Source: Acidovorax sp. NCPPB 3576
GTDB lineage: Bacteria; Pseudomonadota; Gammaproteobacteria; Burkholderiales; Burkholderiaceae_C
Assembly (NCBI RefSeq): GCF_028473605.1
Contig: NZ_CP097267.1
Location: 1,058,501 to 1,122,500, forward strand
Length of the DNA: 64,000 nucleotides
Direction of reading: 5' to 3'
Shown: piece by piece, positions 29,090 to 39,941 of the stretch
Position numbering within the stretch: the stretch's first letter is position 1
How the letters are laid out: the number at the start of each line of letters is the position of its first letter
The notes under the pieces: generated by a model
The model's input: only the letters and a program-made list of their open reading frames with translations
The model's database searches: none
What the model was told of the DNA's origin: nothing
Made by a program: the position numbers and the translations under genes

Positions 29090-29288
29090 GCTCGCGCTCA
29101 GGCACCAAACGGGCGCAATGAGCAGGTTACCGTCTCACTCTGCGCTTCGGACGGTGAAGGTATGGGGCTGGATTCGGCGAGCATGAGGCTCTGATCCGGC
29201 GGCGGAGGAAGCATGAGAGGGCAGTCCCGGCCATGGCCGACCGCTCGATGTACGCTCACATCCAATCCAAAGCCGAAATTCACGCTGA

Positions 29289-30242
29289 ATGCCCGCGATA
29301 CCAACCCATCCGCCCTCAAGGAAGTCACGCCTTCGCGGTGCGATCTACGGCCTGTTGGTGGGCGATGCGCTGGGTGTGCCCTACGAATTCTCCAGCGCAG
29401 CGGAGTTGCCGAAGCCCGGTCTCATCGAGATGGCACCTCCAGCGCATTTTCAACGTGCGCATCCAGGCGTTCCCCCGGGCACGTGGAGCGACGACGGCGC
29501 ACAAGCACTGCATTTACTCAAGGTCCTTCTCGGTGGGCATGTCGCCATAGAGACCCAGTTGGCCGAAGGCCTGCAATCCTGGATGGCGTCGGCCGAATTG
29601 ACACCCGACGGCCGGGTGTTCGATGTGGGAATCCAAACGCAGGAGGCGCTTTCCCGCCTTGCGCGAGGTGTTCCTCCCCATCAGAGCGGTCCCTACGAAG
29701 AGCGAAACAACGGCAACGGATCACTCATGAGAGTTCTTCCCGCTGCGTTGCTTCCTGCCGCCGACGATGGCGTTTTCATTGAACGCGCGCGCAGGCAGAG
29801 TCTCCCCACCCATGGTCACGCCAGATCATTGCTCGCGTGCTCTTTGGCCACCCTGATTTCTGCAGGATTGCTGGAAGGCTTCACGTTTGTCCAGGCGCTC
29901 GACCAGGCACAGGACCGCCTCGAAGAGATGACCGTCGAGATGGAGAAAGAAGAGCTTCGAGTGCTGCTGGATGGCCGCCTGGACGCTCCCAACGGAAGCG
30001 GCTATGTGGTGGACTGCCTCTGGTCCGCGGTGGCAGCAGTGCTTCGGACCCGCACCTTTGAGGATTGCGTGCGCTGCGCGATCTGCTTTGGCAACGACAC
30101 GGATACCACGGCTTGTGTCGCTGGGGGATGGGCCGGGCTGCTGTACGGCGAGGAATCCATTCCATTGCGGTGGCGAGAGCAATTGCGAGGCAAGCATCTG
30201 GTGGAGCCGCTGCTTGAACGCTTGATCGCGTGCTGGGACTGA
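29289..30242 (+). CDS. ADP-ribosylglycohydrolase-family protein (DraG-like)
   Basis: 317-residue all-alpha protein with the dinuclear-metal motifs of the family: GLLVGDALGVPYEF near the N-terminus, GTWSDDGAQAL (the Thr-Asp-Asp type site, here Ser-Asp-Asp), and FGNDTDTTACVAGGWAGLLYG near the C-terminus. Members remove ADP-ribose from proteins or small molecules. There is no draT-like partner nearby, so the target is unknown and nitrogenase regulation is not implied. The 199 bp before it (29090-29288) show nothing that I recognise. Confidence 0.88.
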   Translation: MPAIPTHPPSRKSRLRGAIYGLLVGDALGVPYEFSSAAELPKPGLIEMAPPAHFQRAHPGVPPGTWSDDGAQALHLLKVLLGGHVAIETQLAEGLQSWMASAELTPDGRVFDVGIQTQEALSRLARGVPPHQSGPYEERNNGNGSLMRVLPAALLPAADDGVFIERARRQSLPTHGHARSLLACSLATLISAGLLEGFTFVQALDQAQDRLEEMTVEMEKEELRVLLDGRLDAPNGSGYVVDCLWSAVAAVLRTRTFEDCVRCAICFGNDTDTTACVAGGWAGLLYGEESIPLRWREQLRGKHLVEPLLERLIACWD

Positions 30243-30442
30243 CTTCGACCGCCATGGTGCGAGTCATGGGCCCACGGCGCTGTGTGGATCGGCGGGCGGC
30301 ATTGAAAGCCGGTTGAACATTCCATGGTCCAGCTCGCGTCTTGCGTGCGCGAAGGGGCTCGGCCGGTGCCCGAAGCCTTCAGGGCGGCAACCGGGACTTG
30401 CCCCTTGCGGCAAGTCCATGACCGCGCTGCCACAATCGTTCC
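30243..30442. other. Intergenic gap before the Nif3-family gene
   Basis: 200 bp with no supported gene. It ends in CACAAT (30431-30436), a -10-like box only six bases before the downstream ATG at 30443, suggesting a leaderless transcript. Confidence 0.4.
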
Positions 30443-31234
30443 ATGACCCGCCCCATCGCTTCCCCCTCCCACGGCATTGCCACCCCCGGCGTGTCCCGTC
30501 ACGACCTGCAGCGCGCGTTCGACACCCTGCTGCAGCCCGAGCGCTTCAAGGACTACGGCCCCAACGGCCTGCAGGTCGAAGGCAAGGACCGCATCGCGCG
30601 CATCGTGAGCGGCGTCACGGCCAGCCGGGCGCTGATCGATGCGGCCATCGAGGACGGGGCCGATGCGATCTTCGTGCACCACGGCCTGTTCTGGCGCGGG
30701 CAGGACGGGCGCGTGACGGGCTGGATGAAGCAGCGGCTGCAGCGCCTGCTGGCCCACGACATCAACCTGTTCGCCTACCACCTGCCGCTGGATGCGCACG
30801 CCGAACTGGGCAACAACGCGCAACTGGGCCGCGTGCTGGGCGTGGCGGCCGATGCGCGCTTCGGCGAACAGGACCTGGGCTTCGTGGGGCCCGCTCAGTT
30901 CGCCGATGCGCAGGCCCTGGCCCGGCAGGTGGAGAGCGTGCTCGGCCGCACGGTGACGCTGGTGCAGCCCGAACCCCGCCCGATCACCCGCCTGGCTTGG
31001 TGCACGGGCGGCGCGCAGGGCTACTTCGAGGCAGCGGTCGCGGCGGGCGCGGATGCGTTCATCACGGGCGAAATTTCGGAGCCGCAGGCCCACCTGGCGC
31101 GCGAGACGGGCGTGGCCTTCATCGCGGCGGGGCACCACGCCACCGAACGCTACGGCGCCCCCGCCGTGGCCGAACGGGTGGCCGTGCAACTGGGCATCGC
31201 CCACCGGTTCATCGAGATCGACAACCCGGCGTGA
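30443..31234 (+). CDS. Nif3-like dinuclear metal protein
   Basis: 263 residues of the Nif3/YbgI (GTP cyclohydrolase I type 2) family, a toroidal hexamer with two metals per subunit. Metal ligands are visible in FVHHGLFWRG, NLFAYHLPLDAH and the C-terminal AAGHHATERYG. The precise biochemical role is unsettled across the family. The gene stands alone and is followed by a dispersed repeat. Confidence 0.92.
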   Translation: MTRPIASPSHGIATPGVSRHDLQRAFDTLLQPERFKDYGPNGLQVEGKDRIARIVSGVTASRALIDAAIEDGADAIFVHHGLFWRGQDGRVTGWMKQRLQRLLAHDINLFAYHLPLDAHAELGNNAQLGRVLGVAADARFGEQDLGFVGPAQFADAQALARQVESVLGRTVTLVQPEPRPITRLAWCTGGAQGYFEAAVAAGADAFITGEISEPQAHLARETGVAFIAAGHHATERYGAPAVAERVAVQLGIAHRFIEIDNPA

Positions 31235-31248
31235 ATGCGACAAAAATC

Positions 31249-31293
31249 ACGTTTGCTATTTAATTGATAGCAGTGTGCCCTAGTGTTGATTGC
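31249..31293 (-). repeat. Dispersed palindromic intergenic repeat, copy 2
   Basis: Read on the minus strand it gives GCAATCAACACTAGGGC, then a CTGCTATC...ATAGCAAACG palindrome, nearly the same as copy 1 at 21073. It lies between the convergent Nif3 and VWA genes. Confidence 0.8.
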
Positions 31294-31340
31294 GCTGCAG
31301 GCCCAAAAGGCCCAAAACCTGGCAGACCCGAAGCCTTCGC

Positions 31341-32384
31341 CTACATCACCCGCCCGTACCACCACACCGACAGCGCGGCCGCCAGCAGCATGAGCACCGC
31401 GCCGGCCAGCGCGAACAGGGCGGACACCTCGGTCTCCTTTTTCTCGACCGTGAGGCGCGAGCTGAGCGTCTCGTACACCTTCTGCAAGTCGGCCGCCGTG
31501 GCGGCGTGGAAGTATTCGGCGTTGGTGCGCAGGGCCACGGCCTTGAGCGTGTCCTCGTCCAGGCGCACGCGCATGGACCAGCCCTCGAAGCCGATCGTCT
31601 CGCCGGCCACCGTGCCCACGCCCACGGTGTACACGCGCACGCCGCGGTCGGCGGCCCACTGGGCGGCTTCGAGCGGGTCCACGCCCGTGGTGCGCTGGCC
31701 GTCGGTCAGCATGATGATGGCGGCGGAGGTGTACGAGCCCGGCGCCACGGGCGTGAACGGCTTTTTGCCCTGCGCCCGGCCCACCTCGTCGATGGGCTGC
31801 GAGCGCATGGCCTGCCGCCCGCCCAGGGCGGCGATGTCGATGCCCGAGTCGGGGAACAGCGTGGCCAGCGACAGCAGGATGCCGTTGCCCGTCGCCGTGC
31901 CGCGCTGCAGCTGGAAGCTGTCGATGGCCTTCACCAGGTCTTCATGATTTTGCGTGGGCAGCTGCGCCAGTTGGGCGCTGCCGGCGAACGCCACCACCCC
32001 CACGCGCACGTGGCGCGGCAGGTCGGCGATGAAGGCCTTGGCGGCGTTCTGCGCGGCGGTGATGCGGTCGGGCAGCACGTCGGCCGCGCGCATGCTGCCC
32101 GAGACGTCCATGGCCAGCATGATGGTCTGCTGCTGCGAGGGCAGGGTGATGACGGCCAGCGGCCGCGCCGCGGCCATCAGCAACGCGGCCAGCCCCAGCA
32201 GGAACAGGGCGGGCGGCACGTGGCGCCGCCAGGTGGTGCGCGCGCCCAGGGCCTCGCGCACGAGCGCGAGGCTGGGGTAGTGCAGGGCGGTGGCCCGGCG
32301 CCGGCGCAGCAGCCACACGTAGAGCAGCACCAGCACCGGCAGCGCGATCAGCAGCCAGAGGAACGTGGGCCAGAGAAAGACCAT
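31341..32384 (-). CDS. VWA-domain membrane protein (BatA-like)
   Basis: 347 residues. Two N-terminal membrane helices (about 5-27 and 57-77) precede a von Willebrand A domain (about 85-305) with an intact MIDAS: DVSGS (Asp93, Ser95, Ser97), a conserved Thr and the later Asp in LTDGQRT. A C-terminal helix closes it. This is the BatA (aerotolerance operon) layout. It follows the DUF58 and MoxR genes on the same strand, the standard trio in which a MoxR ATPase acts on VWA proteins. Confidence 0.9.
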   Translation of the reverse strand: MVFLWPTFLWLLIALPVLVLLYVWLLRRRRATALHYPSLALVREALGARTTWRRHVPPALFLLGLAALLMAAARPLAVITLPSQQQTIMLAMDVSGSMRAADVLPDRITAAQNAAKAFIADLPRHVRVGVVAFAGSAQLAQLPTQNHEDLVKAIDSFQLQRGTATGNGILLSLATLFPDSGIDIAALGGRQAMRSQPIDEVGRAQGKKPFTPVAPGSYTSAAIIMLTDGQRTTGVDPLEAAQWAADRGVRVYTVGVGTVAGETIGFEGWSMRVRLDEDTLKAVALRTNAEYFHAATAADLQKVYETLSSRLTVEKKETEVSALFALAGAVLMLLAAALSVWWYGRVM

Positions 32385-32410
32385 GGTGCAGCGGCTCCTA
32401 CTTTTTCTGT

Positions 32411-33452
32411 CTACGCGGCCCGGGCGGCAGTGCCCGCGACGGTGGGGGATGCCGGGGCGCGGTAGGCGGGTTTGGCCGGCTGGCGGCCGCGCAGTTCCAT
32501 GAAGCGCACCAGGGCGTCCAGCAGGTCGTCGCCGGTGGCCAGCTCCAGCGTGTCGGCGCCGGCCCGCGCGAGCGATTCGCGCAGGGCGGCCTCGCGCTGC
32601 GCGGCCAGGCGGGCGAAGCGGTGGCGAAAGGCCTTGTCGCGCGTGTCCACCTGCAGCTGGTCGCCGGTCTCGGGGTCGCGCAGGGTGACCAGGCCCACGT
32701 CGGGCAGCTCGAGTTCCAGCGGGTCGAGCAGGCGCACGGCGACGACGTCGTGGCGCTGCGCGAGCTGGGCCAGGGGCTTTTCCCAGCCGGGCGCGGTGAT
32801 GAAGTCCGACACCACGAACACCGCCGAGCGCCGCCGCACGGTGCCCAGGGCCGTGCCCAGCAGGTGCGACAGGTCGGTGGCGCCGGGCGGTGCCGCAGCG
32901 GGCCCAGGCACCTGCAGCAGGCGGTGCAGCAGGTGCAGCACATGGGCGCGGCTGGCGCGCGGCGGCAGGATGGCGTCCACGCCCGGGGCCCGCGCCGCAC
33001 CGGCGGGCGCAGGGGAGGGGGAGGCCGCGGCACCGGCGCCGGCGCCGTACAGCATGGCGCCCACGCGGTTGCCGTGGCGCGTGAGCAGGCGCGCCAGCAC
33101 GGCCACGAAGCCGGCCAGGAGGTCGCGCTTGGCCTGCCCCGGCGGGCCGAAGTCCAGCGACGGGCTCAGGTCCAGCAGGAACCAGGCGGCCATCTCGCGG
33201 TCTTCGGAGAACACGCGCACATGCGGCACGGCGAGCCGCGCGGTGACGTTCCAGTCGATGTGGCGCACGTCGTCGTGCGGCTGGTACTCGCGCAGGTCGG
33301 CCAGGTCCAGCCCGCCGCCGCGCAGCAGCGTGCGGTAGTCGCCCTGCAGCAGGCCGTCAAGCCGGCGGATCACCGTCCACTCGAGCTGGCGCAGCAGCCG
33401 CTCGGCCTGGCCGGGCAGCGCCGCTGCGCTTGCAGCCGGCGGGGCGGCGGCG

Positions 33453-33472
<20 letters not shown>
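32411..33472 (-). CDS. DUF58 protein of the MoxR/VWA module
   Basis: 353 residues, cytoplasmic. The DUF58 core has the signature GLDLADLREYQPHDDVRHIDWNVTAR (shown in parts: LADLREYQPHDDVR and HIDWN), with a degenerate VWA-like fold after it. Role unknown; it always accompanies MoxR ATPases. It overlaps the moxR-type gene by 20 bp and is followed after 26 bp by the VWA gene. Confidence 0.92.
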
Positions 33473-34481
<1,009 letters not shown>

Positions 34482-34542
34482 GGGGCGGGCTCCGAATGAC
34501 GGGAAAAGGGAAAAGGCGGCGTGCGGTGGATAAAAAAGAGCG

Positions 34543-35520
34543 CTAGAACGGCGGCATGCCGACCGCCGCCGCCGCGTTCTCGATGGGCACGGCGAAGCCG
34601 ATGCCGATGAAGGTGCGCGCGGGCGTGGGGTTCAGGATGGCGGTGACGATGCCGACCACCTCGCCGTCGAGCGTGACCAGCGGCCCGCCCGAGTTGCCCG
34701 GGTTGGCCGCGGCGTCGAACTGGATCAGGTGCTGCAGCTCGCGCTTGCCTTCGGGCGAGTCGAACTCGCGCTCCAGCCCCGACACCACGCCGGCCGAGGC
34801 CGAGGGGCCGATGCCGAACGGAAAGCCCACCGCCACCACCGCATCGCCCGGGCGCAGGTTCTGCGTGGAGCGCAGCGGGGCGGCCACGAGGTCGTCGGGA
34901 ATCTTGTGGGCCTGCAGCACCGCCAGGTCGTTCTCGGGCTGCACGCCGGTGACGCTGGCGCCGGCCTCCATGCCGTCGGAGAAGGTGATCTGCACGCGCG
35001 TGGTGCCCTGCACCACGTGCAGGTTGGTGAGGATGACGCCTTTGTCCAGGATCACCACGCCGGTGCCGATGCCACGCTCGACCTCCTTGCCCTTCTTGGT
35101 GCGGCCGTAGCCCACCACGCGCACCACCGACGGCGCGATGGTCTGCACCGCGCGCGCCGTGGCCGAGGGCAGGGGCTGCGTCTCCAGCGTGCGCAGCACG
35201 GCGGCGTCGATGTCCTTTTGCGTGAGGGGCGCCGGGGGCGGGCGCTGGCCCATCCAGACGCTGGCGGCCAGCAGCACCGACAGCAGCACGATGGCGGCCC
35301 ACAGGGCGCGCTGGGTGTGAATGGGGGCGGGGGTGGTAACGCGCGGTGATGGCGGGGCCGGGGGAGCGCCTGCGGGCTCGGCGTGTGCGCCGTCCCCGCT
35401 GCGCCGGGCGGCGGTGGGCAGGCCACCGGCCGGGCCATGCGATGCGGCCTCGTGCGGTGGCGCCTCGGGGGCGCTGCGGCGGTCGGAGCGGGAGCTGCTG
35501 TAGCGGGGTGGCCTGGGCAT
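34543..35520 (-). CDS. Trypsin-like (S1C) serine protease without PDZ
   Basis: 325 residues. The N-terminal 65 residues are Pro/Ala-rich and disordered, followed by one membrane helix (about 70-90). The protease domain (about 120-315) has His in LTNLHVVQG, Asp in ENDLAVLQ and Ser in NPGNSGGPL. The chain ends soon after the protease fold, so there is no PDZ domain, unlike the Deg protein at 25791. It probably acts in the periplasm. Same strand as, and just upstream of, the MoxR operon; an operonic link is possible. Confidence 0.88.
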   Translation of the reverse strand: MPRPPRYSSSRSDRRSAPEAPPHEAASHGPAGGLPTAARRSGDGAHAEPAGAPPAPPSPRVTTPAPIHTQRALWAAIVLLSVLLAASVWMGQRPPPAPLTQKDIDAAVLRTLETQPLPSATARAVQTIAPSVVRVVGYGRTKKGKEVERGIGTGVVILDKGVILTNLHVVQGTTRVQITFSDGMEAGASVTGVQPENDLAVLQAHKIPDDLVAAPLRSTQNLRPGDAVVAVGFPFGIGPSASAGVVSGLEREFDSPEGKRELQHLIQFDAAANPGNSGGPLVTLDGEVVGIVTAILNPTPARTFIGIGFAVPIENAAAAVGMPPF

Positions 35521-35678
35521 GCTGACACCTCTGGAAGCGGGCGCGCCACGCAGGGAGGGAAGGAGGGGGCGGCGGCGGAACGGTCACGGTAGCACGGAAA
35601 AGCCCGCCGCGCATGTGACAGGGCGTATCGGCCCGGGCCATGCACCGCCGGGCCTGCCGCGTCGGGCATCATCCGCGC

Positions 35679-36515
35679 ATGCACACCTGGATCGACACCC
35701 ACTGCCATCTGGATGAGTTCGAGGCGCATGCCGGGCTGGCGCACCTCGACCAGATCCGTGCCGAGGCCGCGCGTGCCGGCGTCGCGCACTGCGTGTTGCC
35801 GGCGGTGGAGCTGGGCAACCTGGACGCCGTGCGCCGCCTGGCGCACCGCCATGGCGACAGCTACGCGCTGGGCATCCACCCGCTGTTCACCGGCCGCGCC
35901 GGCGACGGCGACGTGGACACGCTGGCCCAGGCGCTGCAGGCCCACCACGCCGACCCGCGCCTGGTGGCCATCGGCGAGATCGGCCTCGACTACTTCGTGC
36001 CCACGCTGGACGGCCCGCGGCAGGAGCGCTTTTACCGGGCGCAGCTGCAACTGGCCCAGCGCTTCGACCTGCCGGTGATCCTGCACGTGCGGCGCTCGGC
36101 CGACAAGGTGCTCAAGGGCCTGCGCGAGCGCCCGGTGCGCGGCGGCATCGCCCATGCCTTCAACGGCAGCCTGCAGCAGGCCCAGGCGTTCATCGCCATG
36201 GGATTCAAGCTCGGCTTCGGCGGGGCGGTCACGTTCGACCGCGCGCTGCAGCTGCGCCGGCTGGCGGCCGAGCTGCCGCTCGAATCGCTGGTGCTGGAAA
36301 CCGATGCCCCCGACATTCCTCCGCACTGGCTCTACGTGACCGCCGCCCAGCGGGCCGCCGGCGCGCCGCCCGCGCGCAACGCGCCGGGCGAGCTGCCGCG
36401 CATCGCCGAGGTGGTGGCCGGGCTGCGCGGCATGCCGGTGGCGGAGCTGGCGCAGGCCACGCGGGCCAACGCCTGCGCGGCGCTGCCGCGGCTGGAGGCG
36501 CTGCTGGCGATCTGA
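35679..36515 (+). CDS. TatD-family metal-dependent hydrolase/DNase
   Basis: 278-residue TIM-barrel amidohydrolase-like enzyme. The start at 35679 gives the family N-terminus MHTWIDTHCHLDEF with the first metal His pair. AIGEIGLDYF carries the metal Glu, then VILHVRRS, GGIAHAFNGS and the late ETDAPDIPP with the catalytic Asp. TatD proteins act on DNA and in oxidative damage; they are not Tat components. Divergent from the S1C protease. Confidence 0.92.
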   Translation: MHTWIDTHCHLDEFEAHAGLAHLDQIRAEAARAGVAHCVLPAVELGNLDAVRRLAHRHGDSYALGIHPLFTGRAGDGDVDTLAQALQAHHADPRLVAIGEIGLDYFVPTLDGPRQERFYRAQLQLAQRFDLPVILHVRRSADKVLKGLRERPVRGGIAHAFNGSLQQAQAFIAMGFKLGFGGAVTFDRALQLRRLAAELPLESLVLETDAPDIPPHWLYVTAAQRAAGAPPARNAPGELPRIAEVVAGLRGMPVAELAQATRANACAALPRLEALLAI

Positions 36516-36532
36516 GTCTTTTTGGCCGCCAG

Positions 36533-36575
36533 CGCAATAAGCACTAGGGCATATTGCTATGATATTTATAGTAAC
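36533..36575 (+). repeat. Dispersed palindromic intergenic repeat, copy 3
   Basis: GCAATAAGCACTAGGGC followed by an ATTGCTAT...ATAGTAAC palindrome. Same family as the copies at 21073 and 31249, slightly diverged. It lies just after the TatD-family gene. A weaker TTGCTATCAAAT fragment occurs at 49676-49687. Confidence 0.75.
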
Positions 36576-36667
36576 CCGCTGGCATCCCGTGCGCCTCGGC
36601 CCGGTCTCGCGACATCGCTGGGCCCGTCGATTCCCGGTCCCCCTCTTTTTCTCCCCAATGCCCCCCG

Positions 36668-37285
36668 ATGATGGTCGCCATGGATTCCGCCTCCGATCCG
36701 CCTGATCCCCCGCACCCTGCACCCCCCGCGCCTTCCGGTCCCGTGCCGGCGGCGGCCCCGCGTCTTGTCGGGCTGGCGCCGGTCGTCTCGCCGCGCACCG
36801 TGGTGCTGCTGCTCGGCAGCTTTCCCGGCGCGGCCTCGCTGCGTGAGGGGCAGTACTACGGGCACCCGCAGAACCACTTCTGGCGCATCCTGCAGGCGCT
36901 GTGGCCGCAACCCGTGCTGCCCGGGCGTGACGACTACGCCGGGCGCTGCGCCTGGCTGCTGGACCGGGGCCTGGGCCTGTGGGACGTCTATGCGGCCTGC
37001 GAGCGCGAGGGCAGCCTGGACACCGACATCCGCAACGCCGTGGTGAACGATTTCCGGGCGCTGCGGGCGCAGTGCCCCCGCCTGGCCGCCATCGCCCACA
37101 ATGGCGGGGAGAGCTTCCGGCACGCCAAGGCCGTGCGCACCCACCTGGGCCTGCCACCCGCGCTGCTGGAGGGCGGCGTGCAGTCCCTGCGGCTGCCCTC
37201 CACCAGCCCGGCCAACGCCTCGTGGAGCTTCGACGAGAAACTGAACGCCTGGGCTGCCGCCTTGGGCACTTATGGATTGGTGTGA
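36668..37285 (+). CDS. DNA-deoxyinosine glycosylase (UDG family 6)
   Basis: 205-residue DNA repair enzyme that removes hypoxanthine (deaminated adenine). Family motifs are LGSFPGAASLREGQYYGHPQN (in parts: LLGSFPG, GQYYGHPQNHFW) with the catalytic Asn in the second piece, and LPSTSPANASW near the end. The first 35 residues are Pro/Ala-rich and may be a long disordered start. Its end overlaps the next gene by 14 bp. Confidence 0.9.
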   Translation: MMVAMDSASDPPDPPHPAPPAPSGPVPAAAPRLVGLAPVVSPRTVVLLLGSFPGAASLREGQYYGHPQNHFWRILQALWPQPVLPGRDDYAGRCAWLLDRGLGLWDVYAACEREGSLDTDIRNAVVNDFRALRAQCPRLAAIAHNGGESFRHAKAVRTHLGLPPALLEGGVQSLRLPSTSPANASWSFDEKLNAWAAALGTYGLV

Positions 37286-38054
37286 CGATTTGACCCGCAA
37301 GAAAAACGACAGCGAAGCCCTGCCCGAGGTGAGCGTCTCCGACGATGGCGAGGTGCGCCACCTGCACCTGGGCACGCCGTGGATCCAGGGCTCCATGCGC
37401 GTGGCCGAGCCCTTCGTGCTGGAGCTGGAATACGTGCAGCGCATGATGGCCTGGCTGCTCTTCGTCGAGCCCGCCAGCGTCACCAAGCGCCACGCCATGC
37501 AACTGGGCCTGGGCGCCGGTGCCCTCACCAAGTTCTGCCACAAGAAGCTGCGCATGTGCGCCACCGCCATCGAGCTCAACCCCCAGGTGCTGGCCGTGTG
37601 CCGCGCCTGGTTCAAGCTGCCGCCCGACGGCCCCAAGCTGCGCGTGATCCTGGGCGATGCCGCCGTGGAGATCCGCGACCCGATGTGGCTGGGCACGGTC
37701 GATGCCCTGCAGGTGGACCTGTACGACCACGAGGCCGCCGCGCCCGTGCTCGACAGCGCCGCCTTCTATGCCGACTGCCGCGCGCTGCTGTCCGAGGACG
37801 GCGCCATGACCGTCAACCTGTTCGGCCGCGCCTCCAGCTACGAGCGCAGCCTGGGCAAGATGGCCGAGGCCTTCGGCGCCGATGCGCTGTGGGCCTTCAA
37901 GCCCACGCGCGAAGGCAACACCGTGGTACTGGCGCAGCGCACGCCCACGCGGCCCAAGCGCGCCGAACTGATCGAGCGCGCCGAGGCCGTGCAGGCCCGC
38001 TGGGACCTGCCGGCCACCAAGTGGGCGCGCGTTTTCAAGCCGGTGGCCGCATGA
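37272..38054 (+). CDS. Spermidine-synthase-like methyltransferase-fold protein
   Basis: 260 residues with a Rossmann-like class I fold of the polyamine synthase group: QLGLGAGALTKF (nucleotide loop), TAIELNPQV (acidic residue binding ribose), and DALQVDLYDHEA in place of the canonical aspartate-rich catalytic loop. The usual YHEM/DSTDPxG catalytic motifs of true spermidine synthases are not evident, so the substrate is uncertain. Overlaps the glycosylase gene, suggesting coupled expression. Confidence 0.8.
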   Translation: MDWCDDLTRKKNDSEALPEVSVSDDGEVRHLHLGTPWIQGSMRVAEPFVLELEYVQRMMAWLLFVEPASVTKRHAMQLGLGAGALTKFCHKKLRMCATAIELNPQVLAVCRAWFKLPPDGPKLRVILGDAAVEIRDPMWLGTVDALQVDLYDHEAAAPVLDSAAFYADCRALLSEDGAMTVNLFGRASSYERSLGKMAEAFGADALWAFKPTREGNTVVLAQRTPTRPKRAELIERAEAVQARWDLPATKWARVFKPVAA

Positions 38055-38147
38055 CGCGGGCCGCTCCGGCCTTCCGCCGTGGTAGGTGCTGGTGCTGCCG
38101 CCGCACCGCTGCGCTCGCCCTTCCTCTCCTTTGAACGAGGCCCGCCC

Positions 38148-39941
38148 ATGAGCACCGCCACCCCCACCGACACCCCGACGAAGCCCCCTGCCTATACCGG
38201 GCCGCTGGAGTGGCGCCGGCTGGTGGACTGGCTGCGGGCCGACGGCGTGATCTCGGCCGAGGAGGCCGCCCGCACCATCGCCCGCTGCTCGCAGGCCGAA
38301 AGCCGCCAGCACCCGCTGGTGCGCCTGGCCAACGTGGCCATGGCCCGCGCGAGCGACGGCCGCCCGCTCGATGCCGAGCTGCTCACGCAATACCTGGCCC
38401 AGCGCAGCGGCCTGGCGTACCTGCGCATCGACCCGCTCAAGGTGGACGTGGGCCGCGTGGCCGACACCATGAGCGCCAGCTACGCCGAGCGCCACAAGGT
38501 GCTGCCCGTGCAGGTCACGCCCAAGGAGGTCGTGATCGCCACGGCCGAGCCCTTCATCGACGACTGGGTGGCCGAGGTGGAGCGCCAGGCGCGCCGCACG
38601 GTGCGCCGCGTGGTCGCCAACCCGCAGGACATCCAGCGCTTCACCGCCGAGTTCTTCGCGCTGGCCAAGTCGGTGCGCGCCGCGCAGAAGGCCGGCGGGG
38701 CCTCGGCGGGCAGCAGCTTCGAGCAGCTCGTGGAGCTGGGCAAGAGCAACAAGCAGCTCGATGCCAACGACCAGGGCGTGGTCAAGGTGGTGGACTGGCT
38801 GTGGCAGTACGCCTTCGACCAGCGCGCGAGCGACATCCACCTGGAGCCGCGCCGCGAGCAGGGCGTGATCCGCTTTCGCATCGACGGCGTGCTGCACCCG
38901 GTCTACCAGATGCCCATGGGCGTGCTCAACGCGATGGTCTCGCGCGTGAAGCTGCTCGGCCGCATGGACGTGGTGGAGCGCCGCCGACCGCAGGACGGCC
39001 GCATCAAGACCCGCAACCCGCGCGGCGACGAGGTGGAAATGCGCCTGTCCACGCTGCCCACGGCCTTCGGCGAGAAGATGGTGATGCGCATCTTCGACCC
39101 CGACAACGCGGTGAAGGACCTCGACGCGCTGGGCTTTTCGCAGCACGACGCCACGCGCTGGGAGGCGCTGGTCAAGCGCCCGCACGGCATCATCCTGGTG
39201 ACCGGCCCCACGGGCTCGGGCAAGACCACCACGCTGTACTCCACCTTGAAGCGCGTGGCGACCGAAGAGGTCAACGTGAGCACGGTGGAAGACCCGATCG
39301 AAATGATCGAGCCCAGCTTCAACCAGACGCAGGTGCAGCCGCAGCTCGACTTCAACTTCGCCGAAGGCCTGCGCGCGCTGATGCGCCAGGACCCGGACAT
39401 CATCATGGTGGGCGAAATCCGTGACCTCGCCACGGCCGACATGGCGGTGCAGGCCGCGCTCACCGGCCACCTCGTGTTCAGCACGCTGCACACCAACGAT
39501 GCGCCCAGTGCCGTCACGCGGCTCATGGAGCTGGGCGTGCCGCCCTACCTCATCAACGCCACGCTGCTGGGCATCCTGGCGCAGCGGCTGGTGCGCACGC
39601 TGTGCAAGCAGTGCAAGCAAAAGGACGAGGCCGCCTCGGTCGAGGCGCTGGCCGAAGTGGTCAAGCCCTGGAAGCTCAACGGCGGCTACCAGCCCTACAA
39701 GCCCGTGGGCTGCGTGGACTGCCGCATGACGGGCTTTCATGGCCGCATGGGCCTGTACGAGCTGCTCACCGTGAGCGAGGCGCTCAAGGACCGCATCAAC
39801 CAGGCGCCGTCCATCGACGTGCTGCGCCGCCAGGCCGTGCAGGACGGCATGCGCCCGCTGCGCCTGGCCGGCGCGCTGCGCGTGGCCGAAGGCATCACCA
39901 CGCTCGAAGAAGTGATCGCCGCCACGCCGCCGCTGGAATAG
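38148..39941 (+). CDS. GspE/PulE-type secretion ATPase
   Basis: 597-residue cytoplasmic ATPase. It has an N-terminal MshEN/T2SSE_N region (to about 200), then a RecA-like motor with Walker A GPTGSGKTT (near residue 355), Asp box, Walker B IIMVGEIRD and His box. A zinc module has CKQCK and CVDCR. GspE drives type II secretion or type IV pilus assembly. No other gsp or pil gene is in the window, so its partners lie elsewhere. The start at 38148 (MSTATPT) follows an ACGAGG-like ribosome site. Confidence 0.92.
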   Translation: MSTATPTDTPTKPPAYTGPLEWRRLVDWLRADGVISAEEAARTIARCSQAESRQHPLVRLANVAMARASDGRPLDAELLTQYLAQRSGLAYLRIDPLKVDVGRVADTMSASYAERHKVLPVQVTPKEVVIATAEPFIDDWVAEVERQARRTVRRVVANPQDIQRFTAEFFALAKSVRAAQKAGGASAGSSFEQLVELGKSNKQLDANDQGVVKVVDWLWQYAFDQRASDIHLEPRREQGVIRFRIDGVLHPVYQMPMGVLNAMVSRVKLLGRMDVVERRRPQDGRIKTRNPRGDEVEMRLSTLPTAFGEKMVMRIFDPDNAVKDLDALGFSQHDATRWEALVKRPHGIILVTGPTGSGKTTTLYSTLKRVATEEVNVSTVEDPIEMIEPSFNQTQVQPQLDFNFAEGLRALMRQDPDIIMVGEIRDLATADMAVQAALTGHLVFSTLHTNDAPSAVTRLMELGVPPYLINATLLGILAQRLVRTLCKQCKQKDEAASVEALAEVVKPWKLNGGYQPYKPVGCVDCRMTGFHGRMGLYELLTVSEALKDRINQAPSIDVLRRQAVQDGMRPLRLAGALRVAEGITTLEEVIAATPPLE

